DNA from: a virus
IMG/VR virus record: IMGVR_UViG_3300009151_000104
Span: 1-49,378 of that record
Length of the DNA stretch: 49,378 nucleotides
Reading direction: 5' to 3' (one strand)
In this document: piece after piece, positions 1 through 8,799 of the stretch
Position numbering within the stretch: the stretch's first letter is position 1
Layout of the letters: the number at the start of each line of letters is the position of its first letter
Made by a program: the position numbers and the translations under genes
The notes under the pieces: generated by a model
Told to the model about the DNA's origin: nothing
What the model saw: only the letters and a program-made list of their open reading frames with translations
Database searches by the model: none

Positions 1-1434
1 AAAAGTCTGCGTAAATGCCCCCGCATGGGTCACATTTCCCGCCAAAGTTAATGTATTTGTGCTATTATTAACGCCTGTTCCACCGTTAGCAGAAGAAAGA
101 ATACCACTAAGAACAATTGCACCTGTGGTTGCGGTATTGGGCGTGAATCCCGTTGTGCCTGCGGAGAATGAAGAAACCCCGCCAGAAGATGCTGCCCACG
201 ATGCAGTTGTGCCGTTAGACGTTAGCACATACCCGCTAGTTCCTATGGCAAGGCGCGTAGCACTATTGGTGCCGTTACCAATAATAAGATCACCAGTTGA
301 AGTGATAGGAGACAGCGCATTAAATGCCGCAGAAGCCGTTGTCTGCCCTGTGCCGCCATTGGCGATGTTGAGCGTTCCACCCAACGTTAATGTACCTGAC
401 GATGTAATAGGACCGCCTGTAACCGTTAATCCTGTCGTGCCGCCTGATCCGTTAACACTTGTTACAGTACCCACGCCAGAAATAGTGGTCCATGATGGAT
501 CAGCGCCTGCACCTTTGGTTTGCAATAATTGGCCTGATGTACCCGGCGATAAACCAACCCAACCACCAGAACCACGGAAAAGCATTTCACCTTGCGTGCT
601 ACCAATATTGCTATCCAAAATAGCAGACAGCGATACAGCCGTTGGAACAGCCGATGCGGATGAATTATTAGACAAAATGGTAAACGCAGCCTGCGATGCT
701 AATGCTATGGTTCGATTTGCGGTTAAATCGCCGCCACCAGAAAGACCAGAACCAGCAGTAATCGTAATAGAAGATGCCGCCGCGCCGATTGTTGCAGGTG
801 TAATTGTAGAACTGGATGCTGCCGTGATGCGACCATAACTATCCACCGTAATCGTGGGGGCGGATGATGTGGAGCCATACGTTCCCGCCGTCACACCCGT
901 GGTAGGCAATGAAATAGTGCCAGTAGTGGTTATCGTACCTCCAGATAAACCGCTACCAGCTGTCACTGATGTAACCGTACCAGTGCCGTAAGCCTGTGCT
1001 TTAACAAATGCTGTTGTGGCAATCTGTGTGCTGTTGTCGGAAGAACCTGCCGTTGGAGCCGTAGGCGTACCCGTAAATGCAGGCGACGCAAGCGGTGCTG
1101 CACCTAGCATCGTCATTGTTTGGCTAACCGTCAAATCTACTGGCTGGGCAGAACCCGACGTATTATTGCCCTTAAGCGTATTGCCATTCATCTGGGCAAG
1201 ATATGTATTGGTAACGCCATTATTGTTAAGGCCAATAGTGCCTGTCGTTGTAATGGTTCCGCCAGAAAGCGGTGCTTGTGCCGTAATAGATGTTACCGTG
1301 CCATTATTGGCATTGAGATTAGCAATCTGCTGAGATGTGGCGCGATAAGTAGAGCCATTCTGAATGAGCATTAATTGCTCAGATCCAGTTAAAGAAATGG
1401 CCGCTGGTAAATTTGGTATGGTGGTCGTACTCAT
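1..1434 (-). CDS. Tail fibre protein, C-terminus cut off by the window edge
   Basis: Reading leftward from an ATG at 1434, the frame stays open for 478 codons to position 1, so the stop lies outside the window. The protein is low in charge and rich in Gly, Thr, Ser and Ala. It has repeated fibre-type blocks such as GTVTSVTAGSGLSGG, which occurs in variants at least four times, and NGGTG motifs. These are typical of phage tail fibres and of putative receptor-binding trimers. The start overlaps the stop of the upstream zinc-ribbon gene (ATGA), so translation is probably coupled. The last visible residues (VTHAGAFTQTF) look like the run-up to a C-terminal fibre head that is missing here. The identity as a fibre is strong; the receptor cannot be told. 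Plus-strand open frames over this stretch are antisense shadows. Confidence 0.85.
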   Translation of the reverse strand, partial: MSTTTIPNLPAAISLTGSEQLMLIQNGSTYRATSQQIANLNANNGTVTSITAQAPLSGGTITTTGTIGLNNNGVTNTYLAQMNGNTLKGNNTSGSAQPVDLTVSQTMTMLGAAPLASPAFTGTPTAPTAGSSDNSTQIATTAFVKAQAYGTGTVTSVTAGSGLSGGTITTTGTISLPTTGVTAGTYGSTSSAPTITVDSYGRITAASSSTITPATIGAAASSITITAGSGLSGGGDLTANRTIALASQAAFTILSNNSSASAVPTAVSLSAILDSNIGSTQGEMLFRGSGGWVGLSPGTSGQLLQTKGAGADPSWTTISGVGTVTSVNGSGGTTGLTVTGGPITSSGTLTLGGTLNIANGGTGQTTASAAFNALSPITSTGDLIIGNGTNSATRLAIGTSGYVLTSNGTTASWAASSGGVSSFSAGTTGFTPNTATTGAIVLSGILSSANGGTGVNNSTNTLTLAGNVTHAGAFTQTF

Positions 1435-2177
1435 GCTAACGGCCCAGTCTGTGGAATCTGAGTAAGTTCATATGGCAAGCCCACATTAGCAGTTTTTACA
1501 AGCGTTGTAGACCCCAATATACTACCAGAAGCTACATTTTGAGCAACCGTGTACTGAAATTGCGTAGCTGAGCCAACTGCTGTGACGCTATAAAAACCAT
1601 CCGTTTTTGCGCCTTTGGTGGTTCCTTCAATAGATACTTGGCTGTTTACTATCAAATTATGCGCTGACGATGTTGTAACCGTAATGATGGTTGTCCCATT
1701 AGCTTGCATAGACACAATTGGCAACGTCACCGCATAAGCAGTATTTTGAAATAGCGGAGATATAGCATATTGCTCTAAGCCAACGGGATTGCCCGTTTCT
1801 TGCGGCGCAACATACTGCCCATCTTGGGTATTAATATAAACAGGGTTCTGCACAGGCAGACCAGTTGTGGCATCTATCGTATTGGTACCAGACTCAGCAA
1901 GCTGATCTACTTGTGTAGATGTCCAAAACTCAACACGAGGGTTCATGACCGGAATTGGATCTGCCGGAAGAACAATAGCACGCAACTGATTTTGTGGAAT
2001 ATCATTGCAAGGACGGCATACGAGAATACGCTTGTTAATAAGCGATGCGCCACCCCAATCAAACTGCCAAGCTAAATCAGAATGGTTGTACAAAAATCCG
2101 CACCTGTCGCAGACACCTAAGGCTTGTGGGTTCTTAGAGCTTACTCTAGCGCGGCCAACTTTAGAGGCATATCCCAT
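1431..2177 (-). CDS. Zinc-ribbon virion protein next to the tail fibre
   Basis: This 248-residue protein has two CxxC pairs (CDRC near residue 23 and CRPC near residue 54), a likely zinc ribbon. They are embedded in a block with a WQFDWGG motif and a following LPADPIPVMNPR motif, which I recognise from a conserved family of podovirus structural proteins. The second half is Thr/Ser/Gly-rich beta structure, resembling small Ig-like or hub domains. The start has an ideal ribosome site (TAAGGAGG, 2183-2190) that overlaps the stop of the upstream adaptor gene. Its place between adaptor and fibre suggests a tail-hub or fibre-attachment role. That role is inferred; no member of the family is known to me with a proven function. 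Confidence 0.6.
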   Translation of the reverse strand: MGYASKVGRARVSSKNPQALGVCDRCGFLYNHSDLAWQFDWGGASLINKRILVCRPCNDIPQNQLRAIVLPADPIPVMNPRVEFWTSTQVDQLAESGTNTIDATTGLPVQNPVYINTQDGQYVAPQETGNPVGLEQYAISPLFQNTAYAVTLPIVSMQANGTTIITVTTSSAHNLIVNSQVSIEGTTKGAKTDGFYSVTAVGSATQFQYTVAQNVASGSILGSTTLVKTANVGLPYELTQIPQTGPLA

Positions 2178-2187
2178 TTACGCCTCC

Positions 2188-2883
2188 TTAATTGCGCCAA
2201 TAGCCAGAAACCTGCGGTGATACATACATAGATACATACTCAGTATCTTGTTGCGCGGCAATTGCATATGATTCGTCGGCTTCCATCTTAAGCATTTGGA
2301 CTAATGGCGGATTCCAAATCCTTGCCAGACGATAAGCCAACCCATTAGCAAAGGCTTCATACCAACGATACGGAATATCTACTGTTTGGCCATTGGTTAG
2401 GTTACTGTCCTGTATTTGTGTAACTGCGTAATACGACAAAGTTGTTGGGCCGTTTGACGTATTAGGAACAGGCCAAACCGTAATGGTTGGGCTAATTAGT
2501 CGGTCAAACCAATAGATTGTAGGGAATCCCTGCTGCGTTTTGTTAGGATACGAAGCATATTCTGTGCGGCTTACAGGCAGAATGATTCTATCTATATTTG
2601 CGCCACTATTAGGCGTGGTTACGTATGTGTCCAATACCATAACTACATTAGGATCAACGCTATACGTAGATGTTCCTGTTACTAAATTAACAGTTACAAG
2701 CTCTACTTCCCAAAGATTAACGCCTTGGTTGGCCCAACGCGATAACATAAGATTGGTCGCCATGCGCGCAGAAGACAAATGCTCTTGCGCAATAGCTGTG
2801 TTTCTAACCCCAGCTAAATTAAACGCATATAGCGTTAACTCACCAAGCGAAGGGTTAAAAGAATATGTGCCGCTGGTGGTCAT
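2188..2883 (-). CDS. Head-to-tail adaptor, P22 gp4-like
   Basis: This 231-residue protein has the layout of the P22 gp4 / tail accessory factor group. It starts with a helical region (LGELTLYAFNLAGV, then LSSARMATNLMLSRWANQG). A beta segment follows with a TYSVD motif and a PTIYWFDR motif. The C-terminal helical part contains a YEAFANGLAYRLARIWNPP block. In this group the protein binds under the portal and closes the head after packaging. A second adaptor-like gene is present near 46 kb, of the SU10 type, so the two may form successive rings or serve different parts. The ribosome site is weak (AGGTTG upstream of 2883). Confidence 0.6.
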   Translation of the reverse strand: MTTSGTYSFNPSLGELTLYAFNLAGVRNTAIAQEHLSSARMATNLMLSRWANQGVNLWEVELVTVNLVTGTSTYSVDPNVVMVLDTYVTTPNSGANIDRIILPVSRTEYASYPNKTQQGFPTIYWFDRLISPTITVWPVPNTSNGPTTLSYYAVTQIQDSNLTNGQTVDIPYRWYEAFANGLAYRLARIWNPPLVQMLKMEADESYAIAAQQDTEYVSMYVSPQVSGYWRN

Positions 2884-2899
2884 AACAACCTAACTTTAA

Positions 2900-3580
2900 T
2901 TAATAGGAAACCATACCAGATTGGTTAAAGTTGACATGAACTGATGCTGAAGTGTTAGACCCAGCATTTGAAATTAAACACCGCATCATAATTGGCACAC
3001 CGGCTTGGTTGGCGTTTTGTGAACTTGTAGCATTTACCAAAGCTGCCGTTCCAGAATTAATCCAACGTGCATTTACATAAGTATCCGTTCCAATGCCAAT
3101 TTGTGCATTGTTGGGATTATCGCCGGAAAGTTGAATTGTATAGGTAATAGCCGAAGATCCGCCAGTATCTGTTTGAATATAAATGCTGCTATCTGCGTAG
3201 GTATCAATAAATACAGGGCGGCTTGAAGCAACACCATTTGTGCCAATGCTTACCGTTCCCGCTGACGCACCCGATGCAGTAATTGATGTGACCGTCTTAA
3301 AATCATAAACAGTATATACGGTTGTAGCGTTAGCCCCAGTAACCACTTCACTTACAGGCGAATTGTTCCAATCCGTGCCATTTACCGTGAACGTGATGCC
3401 GCTATCGTTACCCGAAGACGTAAACAGAACGCGGCGAGGCTGGTCTAACGTAGCTACGCCACCAGAAACTAAGGAGCCATTAAGAGTAACCGCACCAGCC
3501 GCCGCAATGGAGGTAGCAGTGCGTATATTGGTGGCACTAGGTGCAGCATAAGGACCGCAGTTGACAATTACAGGACGCAT
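2900..3580 (-). CDS. Virion structural protein of unknown role
   Basis: This 226-residue protein is rich in Thr, Ser, Gly, Asn and Ala, with beta-type segments and almost no charge, the composition of a capsid or tail surface protein. I do not recognise a named family. Its style (INCGPYAAP start, repeated small-residue strands) resembles the 401-residue protein at 4461-5666, and the two may share a fold. It lies between the adaptor and a run of small basic proteins, one base upstream of the stop of the 54-residue gene at 3581. A virion role is inferred from composition and position. Confidence 0.5.
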   Translation of the reverse strand: MRPVIVNCGPYAAPSATNIRTATSIAAAGAVTLNGSLVSGGVATLDQPRRVLFTSSGNDSGITFTVNGTDWNNSPVSEVVTGANATTVYTVYDFKTVTSITASGASAGTVSIGTNGVASSRPVFIDTYADSSIYIQTDTGGSSAITYTIQLSGDNPNNAQIGIGTDTYVNARWINSGTAALVNATSSQNANQAGVPIMMRCLISNAGSNTSASVHVNFNQSGMVSY

Positions 3581-3745
3581 TTATTTACCCTTCTTCCGCG
3601 CTACAGCAGCGTTATCTACCAAGTTGGGGTATGGCCGACCAGCAGCCCTTGCTCTAGCTTTAGCACTTTGCTGCTCTTTGTGCGTCAAATGCTTTGTATG
3701 ATGATCTTTGGGTAACTTAGTTTCCCAAAATGCTTTATCAGACAT
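3581..3745 (-). CDS. Small basic protein, 54 residues
   Basis: The open frame runs from an ATG at 3745 to a TAA at 3583-3581. The start overlaps the stop of the upstream gene by one base (TAATG), and the stop abuts the start of the next gene at 3580. This dense packing supports a real gene despite its length. The protein is basic and hydrophilic (MSDKAFWETKLPKDHH start, then a KARARAAGRPYPNLVDN motif, and a KKGK end). The GRPYPNLVDN segment resembles small conserved phage proteins found among head genes. Function unknown. Confidence 0.6.
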   Translation of the reverse strand: MSDKAFWETKLPKDHHTKHLTHKEQQSAKARARAAGRPYPNLVDNAAVARKKGK

Positions 3746-3987
3746 TAGCAGCCCCACTTACGCAGTGATTTATTAATGCGGCTATCTGGGTCAGCAGCTT
3801 TTGCCGATCCAGTCATTTTCCGCTTCATCCCGGTCATCCGGGAGCAAAAATTATCATGACGAGGATTTTCTTTATCCTTCGTTGGCGCTTTAAGATTATG
3901 GCCTTCTGCACGAGCAGAAGCGCGCCCTTTGGCGTTTAACCCGCCAGACGGTGATTTGCCTTCAGAACGTGTCCACGCTGCGGTCAT
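3745..3987 (-). CDS. DUF6321-like small phage protein
   Basis: This 80-residue basic protein has two landmarks I associate with the DUF6321 family. One is an N-terminal AWTRSEGKSPSGGLNAKGR block. The other is a C-terminal block with FCSRMTGMKRKM, DPDSRINKSLRKW and a final Cys. The family is common in phage virion regions and has no known function. The paired Cys residues near 48 and at the end could bind metal or form a disulphide. It is coupled to the 54-residue gene by TAATG. Confidence 0.65.
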   Translation of the reverse strand: MTAAWTRSEGKSPSGGLNAKGRASARAEGHNLKAPTKDKENPRHDNFCSRMTGMKRKMTGSAKAADPDSRINKSLRKWGC

Positions 3988-4035
3988 ACTGCACCCATGA
4001 GAAAGTGAGGGGGCTGTTACACCCCCTCGCCAACA

Positions 4036-4449
4036 TTAATCGTGTTCAGGCTCGTAGGACTTGTGGCCTTTCGGCTCCATGCCGCGATTTGCCGTGGAAA
4101 GTGGGTGCATATTTGCGCCAACTTCACCACCAGCTTTACGCGCCTTGCGGTCTGCACGATGCTTGGTATGTTCGCCGTGCATTGCGTGTTCCGCATGAAC
4201 ATGACCACCGCGCTTACGCTTTGCGCGATGTTCAGCCTTTGGATGCTCGTGATGATGCTCTTTGTGCATCATGTTGAGGTGATGGACCTTGCCACCATGC
4301 TTGCGCTTGGTGCGGCCACCGTGCTTACGTTCTTCCGCTTCATGCGCCGTTGGCGAATTGCCACCAGCGTATGCATCATGAACGGCAGCATCAGCATAAA
4401 CTTCGCCGTGTGTGCCGTCTTGGTCAGACTTACCCTTATGTGCCTTCAT
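4036..4449 (-). CDS. His/Lys-rich basic protein with repeated GG motifs
   Basis: This 137-residue protein is extremely rich in His, Lys, Arg and Gly. Basic-GG motifs repeat along it: KHGGR, KHGGK, KRGGH and KAGGE. The segment HTKHRADRKARKAGG is nearly identical to one in the 504-residue protein at 9464-10978, so the two genes share an ancestral block. The protein is probably a virion component that contacts DNA or an acidic partner. This is inferred from charge and position between two structural genes. No known domain was recognised. Confidence 0.6.
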   Translation of the reverse strand: MKAHKGKSDQDGTHGEVYADAAVHDAYAGGNSPTAHEAEERKHGGRTKRKHGGKVHHLNMMHKEHHHEHPKAEHRAKRKRGGHVHAEHAMHGEHTKHRADRKARKAGGEVGANMHPLSTANRGMEPKGHKSYEPEHD

Positions 4450-4460
4450 GGCCTAGTTCC

Positions 4461-5666
4461 TTAGAAGTTGTAGTACTGGGTTAAGCCAAATAGGCCCGTG
4501 GTGTACGGAACCATATAGGCTTGAGGGGACTGACGGACAATCAGTTTATTGGCTCCGCTGCTTGAAGTTGCAGCAAAGGTTCCACGAACATCTGCCGTTG
4601 TAGCCGATGGAGTGGTGCGGTCAGCAGGAAGATAGTTTGTTGCCGCAGTAATCAATGTCGTAGCAACTAGCGACGAAGCATTGTTTACTATGATATCACC
4701 AAACGTATCTGAACGCATTGGAAGACCAAACACATCAGCCGTACCAACAGAATAAGCATGAGTTGTATCAGCCGTGCCACCCGAAAGTACCACAGACTTG
4801 ATATACTTAAATGCCTTCTTGCCATTGACCGTGCTAGCTGCCGTAATCGTAATATTTTCGGTCATTGGATATCCGTAGACATCATAACCATTAACGCTTG
4901 CGGTAGTATATGTAGCACCTGATGCTGCCGTAACACTCACTGCACGACCAAGAAGAGCTTGTGGACTCCAATTGCCTTGGCTCGGCGTCTGAGCATTGTT
5001 TGGCACGGCGCACTGCTGCACGTTCTGGTAAGCAAGAACTACTGTTCCAGAAGTTGCAGTCAAATTGCCGTTAGTCTGATATGTGCCCGTAGTCCCTTGC
5101 GACACCGTGGAATAAGTCCCCGTTGTCGTAAGCTGAGCAACAACTTGAGTACCAAGCGCGGTACCCTGAGATACCGTGCCCGAAGTAGAAATAACAACCA
5201 TGCCCGGACCAATTGGCATCTGGTTAGACGAGGCCGTTATTGTCAGTACACCATTGCTGAATGAGCCTGTAACAGATGCATAAGCATCAAGTGCCAGAAC
5301 CGTATCAGCCACGCCAGTATCTGAACGAACAAAGTTTGTATTGTTATAATACACACCCGTCGTTGAGGAGCTAGTTGTCACTAAAGCAAGAGTAGTACTT
5401 GTAGGGTTAGCCGAAGCAACAATTGCTGCCGAAGCCGCCGTATAAGGCACCGCGCTCAATGTAGTAATGTTATCTACGCCCAACCAACCAAAATCAACCG
5501 CCGACTGTGATTCGCCGGGGAAGAATGTGAATGGTGTGCGTGGATCAAGAATGCCCGTCCCTGCATAAAACAGGGACGAACCACCGATGTCTGGATTGTA
5601 ATCCGCTGGCTGCGTTGGGTTTTGCCCAAACACAATCACTGGACCGGAGAATGCTGTATTAGCCAT
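4461..5666 (-). CDS. Capsid-surface or decoration protein
   Basis: This 401-residue protein is dominated by Thr, Ser, Ala, Gly and Val in beta-type strands with low charge. It sits directly downstream of the major capsid gene with a strong ribosome site (AAGGAG before 5666). The C-terminal part contains a YGYPMTENITITAAS segment typical of beta-sandwich head proteins, and ends in aromatic residues (LTQYYNF). The size and position suggest a decoration or head-fibre protein. I do not recognise a named family, and the role is inferred from position and composition. Confidence 0.55.
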   Translation of the reverse strand: MANTAFSGPVIVFGQNPTQPADYNPDIGGSSLFYAGTGILDPRTPFTFFPGESQSAVDFGWLGVDNITTLSAVPYTAASAAIVASANPTSTTLALVTTSSSTTGVYYNNTNFVRSDTGVADTVLALDAYASVTGSFSNGVLTITASSNQMPIGPGMVVISTSGTVSQGTALGTQVVAQLTTTGTYSTVSQGTTGTYQTNGNLTATSGTVVLAYQNVQQCAVPNNAQTPSQGNWSPQALLGRAVSVTAASGATYTTASVNGYDVYGYPMTENITITAASTVNGKKAFKYIKSVVLSGGTADTTHAYSVGTADVFGLPMRSDTFGDIIVNNASSLVATTLITAATNYLPADRTTPSATTADVRGTFAATSSSGANKLIVRQSPQAYMVPYTTGLFGLTQYYNF

Positions 5667-5678
5667 GTTGCCTTCTCC

Positions 5679-6593
5679 TTACGAGGTTGGGAACGAGCCG
5701 TAGATTGCACGCCAGTTGTAGTAACCAAACGAGTAACGCTCATAGCCCTTAACAAGCAAGTTGTCAGTGACAAAATCAACTTGCATGTCTGTTTCAAACT
5801 TAATGCGCTCCATATACGCCAAGCCATCGATGTTGGTGAGGAGGAACCAAGCGTAGGTCGAGGTCAAGAAGTCGTTGACCATGTAGCCTTCGCTGAGTCC
5901 GCCTGCCGTCATCATGATCGCGTTGACGTCGTTATCTGCAGTACCGGGACGCAATTCAGTCTTCGTAAGACGGATTGCAACTGGTTCCAACTGCGGAGGA
6001 ACGATGAGCTTGCGGCCACGGGCAAAGATCTTCAAGCCAGCCTGATCTTTGAAGTTAGCACGGATTGCAATCATTGCATTCAGTAGCGTAGCTTCGTTCA
6101 AATCAACCTGAGTTGTAGGCGTATTAGCAACCGTACCACCGTCAATTGGATGCGCCGTGGAGCAAAGTGCTACACCGTCACCGCCAACTGCTGCGTTGTA
6201 CGTCTGTGCCGTATTAAGAATGTTCGCGCCATAAATTTCCTTAGTCTGCTGGAATGATTCCACCAAGCCAAGGTTAGAAGGCATGAACTGGGTCTTGTAG
6301 AGGTTATCGTCGATTGCCTTACGGGTAATCGCGTAACCCAGAGCAATTTCAGTATGCTCTTGGTTCCAAACGAAACGCTCACCAGCATTCGAATCAAAAG
6401 CCGTCTGACCACCTTCGGTCTTGAGCTGTGCAAGGCCGAGGTAACGCATTTCAGCAGTGCGTTCCAGAGCCATCTTTGATTCGTGCTTCGTGAAGATCTT
6501 GTCGTACTGCGACGAGATCATTTCGTACTTGCCTTCAACGCCACGGAGGCCGGGGAGGAGAAGGTCTCTGATCTGACTTAGATTAACAGCCAT
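5679..6593 (-). CDS. Major capsid protein, HK97-fold type
   Basis: This 304-residue protein starts with an MAVNLSQIRDLLLPGLR helix. It contains a YEMISSQYDKIF segment and ends with YSFGYYNWRAIYGS. The layout matches the short major head proteins of the Mu gpT-like/HK97-fold group found in SU10-like podoviruses. A helix near ITRKAIDDNLY would be the spine helix, and the A-domain strands lie in the C-terminal half. It is preceded by a ribosome site (AAGGAG). It lies downstream of a putative scaffold and next to accessory capsid genes, the usual order. No protease gene is visible and the N-terminus has no long delta domain, so maturation may not need cleavage. Confidence 0.8.
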   Translation of the reverse strand: MAVNLSQIRDLLLPGLRGVEGKYEMISSQYDKIFTKHESKMALERTAEMRYLGLAQLKTEGGQTAFDSNAGERFVWNQEHTEIALGYAITRKAIDDNLYKTQFMPSNLGLVESFQQTKEIYGANILNTAQTYNAAVGGDGVALCSTAHPIDGGTVANTPTTQVDLNEATLLNAMIAIRANFKDQAGLKIFARGRKLIVPPQLEPVAIRLTKTELRPGTADNDVNAIMMTAGGLSEGYMVNDFLTSTYAWFLLTNIDGLAYMERIKFETDMQVDFVTDNLLVKGYERYSFGYYNWRAIYGSFPTS

Positions 6594-6606
6594 AACACCT
6601 TACTCC

Positions 6607-7230
6607 TTAGCTGATGCCAGTTGGGCCAGCGCCGTTGCTGCGGAAGATTTCGTTGTTGAAGCCAACGATCACGTTGCAGTACTGGCTGGTTGGGTCGCCA
6701 CCGTTTTGGAAACCAATTTGGTAGTCCACAATGGTGAATGGGAAGGTAACAGTCGTACCGACTGACGAGAGATACGCACCTGAGCGACCACTTGACGTGT
6801 TTCCCGTACCAATGGAAAACTGAGCATACTGACCGATGACACCAGATGTCATGGTTGACGCCGTACCCGTCATTGGGAAAGCTGTCGTGCTGGTCTGGAC
6901 GATGAAACGTGAGTTTGGATCGTCAATGACATAAGCCTCAACGTCACCCGTTGCACCGGAGCCGGGCCAATAATTGGACCAAACAACACGGCCAAGAGAC
7001 GTGTTAAGATAACGGCAACCAACGAAAATACCTGCAAGGGTAGTCGTGCCGGGAGCTGCCTGAGTAATGTAACCATTAGCCGTGCTAACAACTGGCATTA
7101 CTGGGTCGCCAGTGTAGATAGCAGTGCTGTTGCTTGACGCAATACGACGAGCAGATTGGGCAAACGTAGGAGCGCCACCCGCACCACCCTGATACTGCGT
7201 AAAGCCAAAATACGCTTGCGTATTAGCCAT
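6607..7230 (-). CDS. Capsid accessory protein upstream of the major capsid gene
   Basis: This 207-residue protein of low charge starts MANTQAYFGFTQYQGG and has strands rich in Thr, Ser, Val and Gly. The segments LAGIFVGCRYL and DDPNSRFIVQ match what I remember of conserved virion proteins encoded beside the major capsid gene in related podoviruses. A decoration or stabilising role is likely but inferred. The 14-base gap to the capsid gene carries that gene's ribosome site. A 95-base gap precedes this gene. Confidence 0.55.
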   Translation of the reverse strand: MANTQAYFGFTQYQGGAGGAPTFAQSARRIASSNSTAIYTGDPVMPVVSTANGYITQAAPGTTTLAGIFVGCRYLNTSLGRVVWSNYWPGSGATGDVEAYVIDDPNSRFIVQTSTTAFPMTGTASTMTSGVIGQYAQFSIGTGNTSSGRSGAYLSSVGTTVTFPFTIVDYQIGFQNGGDPTSQYCNVIVGFNNEIFRSNGAGPTGIS

Positions 7231-7289
7231 AGCAATTTTTCCTGAGTGATGAGGTTGCTATGCGCCAAGCACTGCCAACCCCGACAAGA

Positions 7290-7315
7290 TAACCCGCCTC
7301 CCACAGGGCAGGTTA
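7290..7315 (-). terminator. Possible stem-loop between two late genes
   Basis: On the minus-strand transcript, the arms 7315-7307 and 7298-7290 can form a nine-pair stem containing one G-U pair, with an eight-base loop. On the plus strand the wobble becomes a mismatch, so the structure favours leftward RNA. There is no U-run after it. It could attenuate transcription or set mRNA ends so that the capsid genes downstream differ in level, but the evidence is weak. Confidence 0.3.
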
Positions 7316-7325
7316 GAAGCCGTCC

Positions 7326-7889
7326 TTATTCCTGTGGAATAGGCATCGCTTCGTAAGATTTCTTCACCTGTGGTCTTACACGAGCATCGTCGCGTGAAAG
7401 AGTTCCATCAGGCGTTGTGCTAAGTTGCTGCTCTTTTGCACGCACTTGATTCCTAGCACGACGCAATTCTATAGCTTTTGCTTCATCTGTCAACTCTTTT
7501 GGTCGCTCCATCAAAATCATGCCATCGCGTTCAATTGTATTGTAATTCCCCGTTGGCATTAATGCTTTATGACGGGCATCCCGATTGGGCGGAACAGGTG
7601 TCCAGCCGCCGTCAGCTAATTTAATCTGGTAGGACGGATCTTCTTGATTATAAATGGATTTTCGCTTCCATTCATATGACCATCCTTCTGGAACAATCCG
7701 AGGATCAATAAAATATTGGTCCGTATTTTCCAAATCCAAACCCTGCCGATGGGCGCGAATTTCTGCAACACGCTTAGCGGCGCGTTGTGCTGGGCTTTCT
7801 TCTCTGATATCCGCATGAACTGCGGGGCGAATATCAGACGGTGCTTTTTTAGACGTAAGCTTGGTTAGCTTTGGTTCATTGTCAGCCAT
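7326..7889 (-). CDS. Conserved hypothetical protein of the head gene cluster
   Basis: This 187-residue charged protein has a central block, FIDPRIVPEGWSYEWKR, followed by YQIKLADGGWTPVP and RDGMILMERPKEL. I recognise this block from many podovirus head clusters, where the family is annotated only as hypothetical. The start and end are charged and probably helical. It lies between the scaffold and capsid accessory genes and is probably an assembly factor or minor virion protein, by position only. Confidence 0.55.
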   Translation of the reverse strand: MADNEPKLTKLTSKKAPSDIRPAVHADIREESPAQRAAKRVAEIRAHRQGLDLENTDQYFIDPRIVPEGWSYEWKRKSIYNQEDPSYQIKLADGGWTPVPPNRDARHKALMPTGNYNTIERDGMILMERPKELTDEAKAIELRRARNQVRAKEQQLSTTPDGTLSRDDARVRPQVKKSYEAMPIPQE

Positions 7890-7901
7890 TTGGCTCTCCT
7901 A

Positions 7902-8786
7902 TCAATTAAGTTTGCCTTCTTTGCGAAGCGCGACCATATTTTTAGCGTAATCTTCTGGTGTCATGCCCATCATTGAAGCCATGTCACGCATTTCGGCGCT
8001 TAACCTGACAACTTGTGATTTGCTTGGCGTTCCAGATGCTGTGCGGGTAGTTGGGGCCGCAGGAAGTGATGTTCTTTTCTGCGTAGGTGCCGCTGCGACA
8101 GACAAAGCAACATCCTCGCCATCATCGACGGGTAATGGGGCTTTTCTAAAGCCCATTTGCTGCTCAATAAAGCCAAAATAGTCATCAGAATCAACCTGAT
8201 AGCCATCCGCCATCGCAATATTATGCGCCCCAACCATTTTTTGATATAACCGTTGGTCAGTGACACACTGTGGATGAGCGCGAACCCATGCCGCTGAACG
8301 CGGTGATAGCTGCGAAGCTACTCGCTCAACAGGGTCGTTAGTTTGAGGAGCAACTGGCGGTGGATTTTTAAGTCTTTCTTCAAGCGAAGATTTACCATTT
8401 TGCAGCTGTAATAGCTTAGCTGCATTAAGAGACATGTTTTCTTGCACTTGAGCGGCAGCATCATAATCGCCAGCAGTCATTGCTTGCTTAAAATGTGCCT
8501 TCATATACTCAGATTCGCGTTTGATCTTGTCAATTGCGCTATTAATAAGGTGCAGATTGCTGTCCTGTACCTCTGCCGTTGCCTTTGTAGCGGTATTTTG
8601 TGCTTGATGGGCGCGTGCTTCAGCTTCTAACCGTAGCCGCTTTTCCGTTTCTAACCGTTCTTTTAATTCAGCAATACCATCTTCTGGCGTTTGCGAATCG
8701 TTAGCGGCAATTTTTGTTTCTGTTTTGTTCTCTTCAACAATTACTTCTGGGGTATCCTCAAGAACTACGTCTTCTACTTGTTCCAT
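7902..8786 (-). CDS. Putative scaffolding protein
   Basis: This 294-residue protein has a very acidic N-terminus (about 35 residues) and then a long coiled coil (AELKERLETEKRLRLEAEAR and on, roughly 35-140). A Pro/Ala/Thr-rich linker follows. It ends with a compact helical region (LSAEMRDMASMMGMTPEDYAKN) that is basic at the end (LRKEGKL). This acidic, helical body with a short C-terminal capsid-binding helix is the classic scaffold layout. The position upstream of the major capsid gene agrees. No protease domain is fused to it. Confidence 0.65.
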   Translation of the reverse strand: MEQVEDVVLEDTPEVIVEENKTETKIAANDSQTPEDGIAELKERLETEKRLRLEAEARAHQAQNTATKATAEVQDSNLHLINSAIDKIKRESEYMKAHFKQAMTAGDYDAAAQVQENMSLNAAKLLQLQNGKSSLEERLKNPPPVAPQTNDPVERVASQLSPRSAAWVRAHPQCVTDQRLYQKMVGAHNIAMADGYQVDSDDYFGFIEQQMGFRKAPLPVDDGEDVALSVAAAPTQKRTSLPAAPTTRTASGTPSKSQVVRLSAEMRDMASMMGMTPEDYAKNMVALRKEGKLN

Positions 8787-8799
8787 GTGAAACTATTCC

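Noticed and set aside
59-1374. Long plus-strand open frames across the left end (259, 105 and 84 residues)
   Set aside because: They are antisense to the tail fibre frame, whose repeats and coupled start are clear. Their composition (Val/Pro-rich) is the complement of the Thr/Gly-rich fibre.
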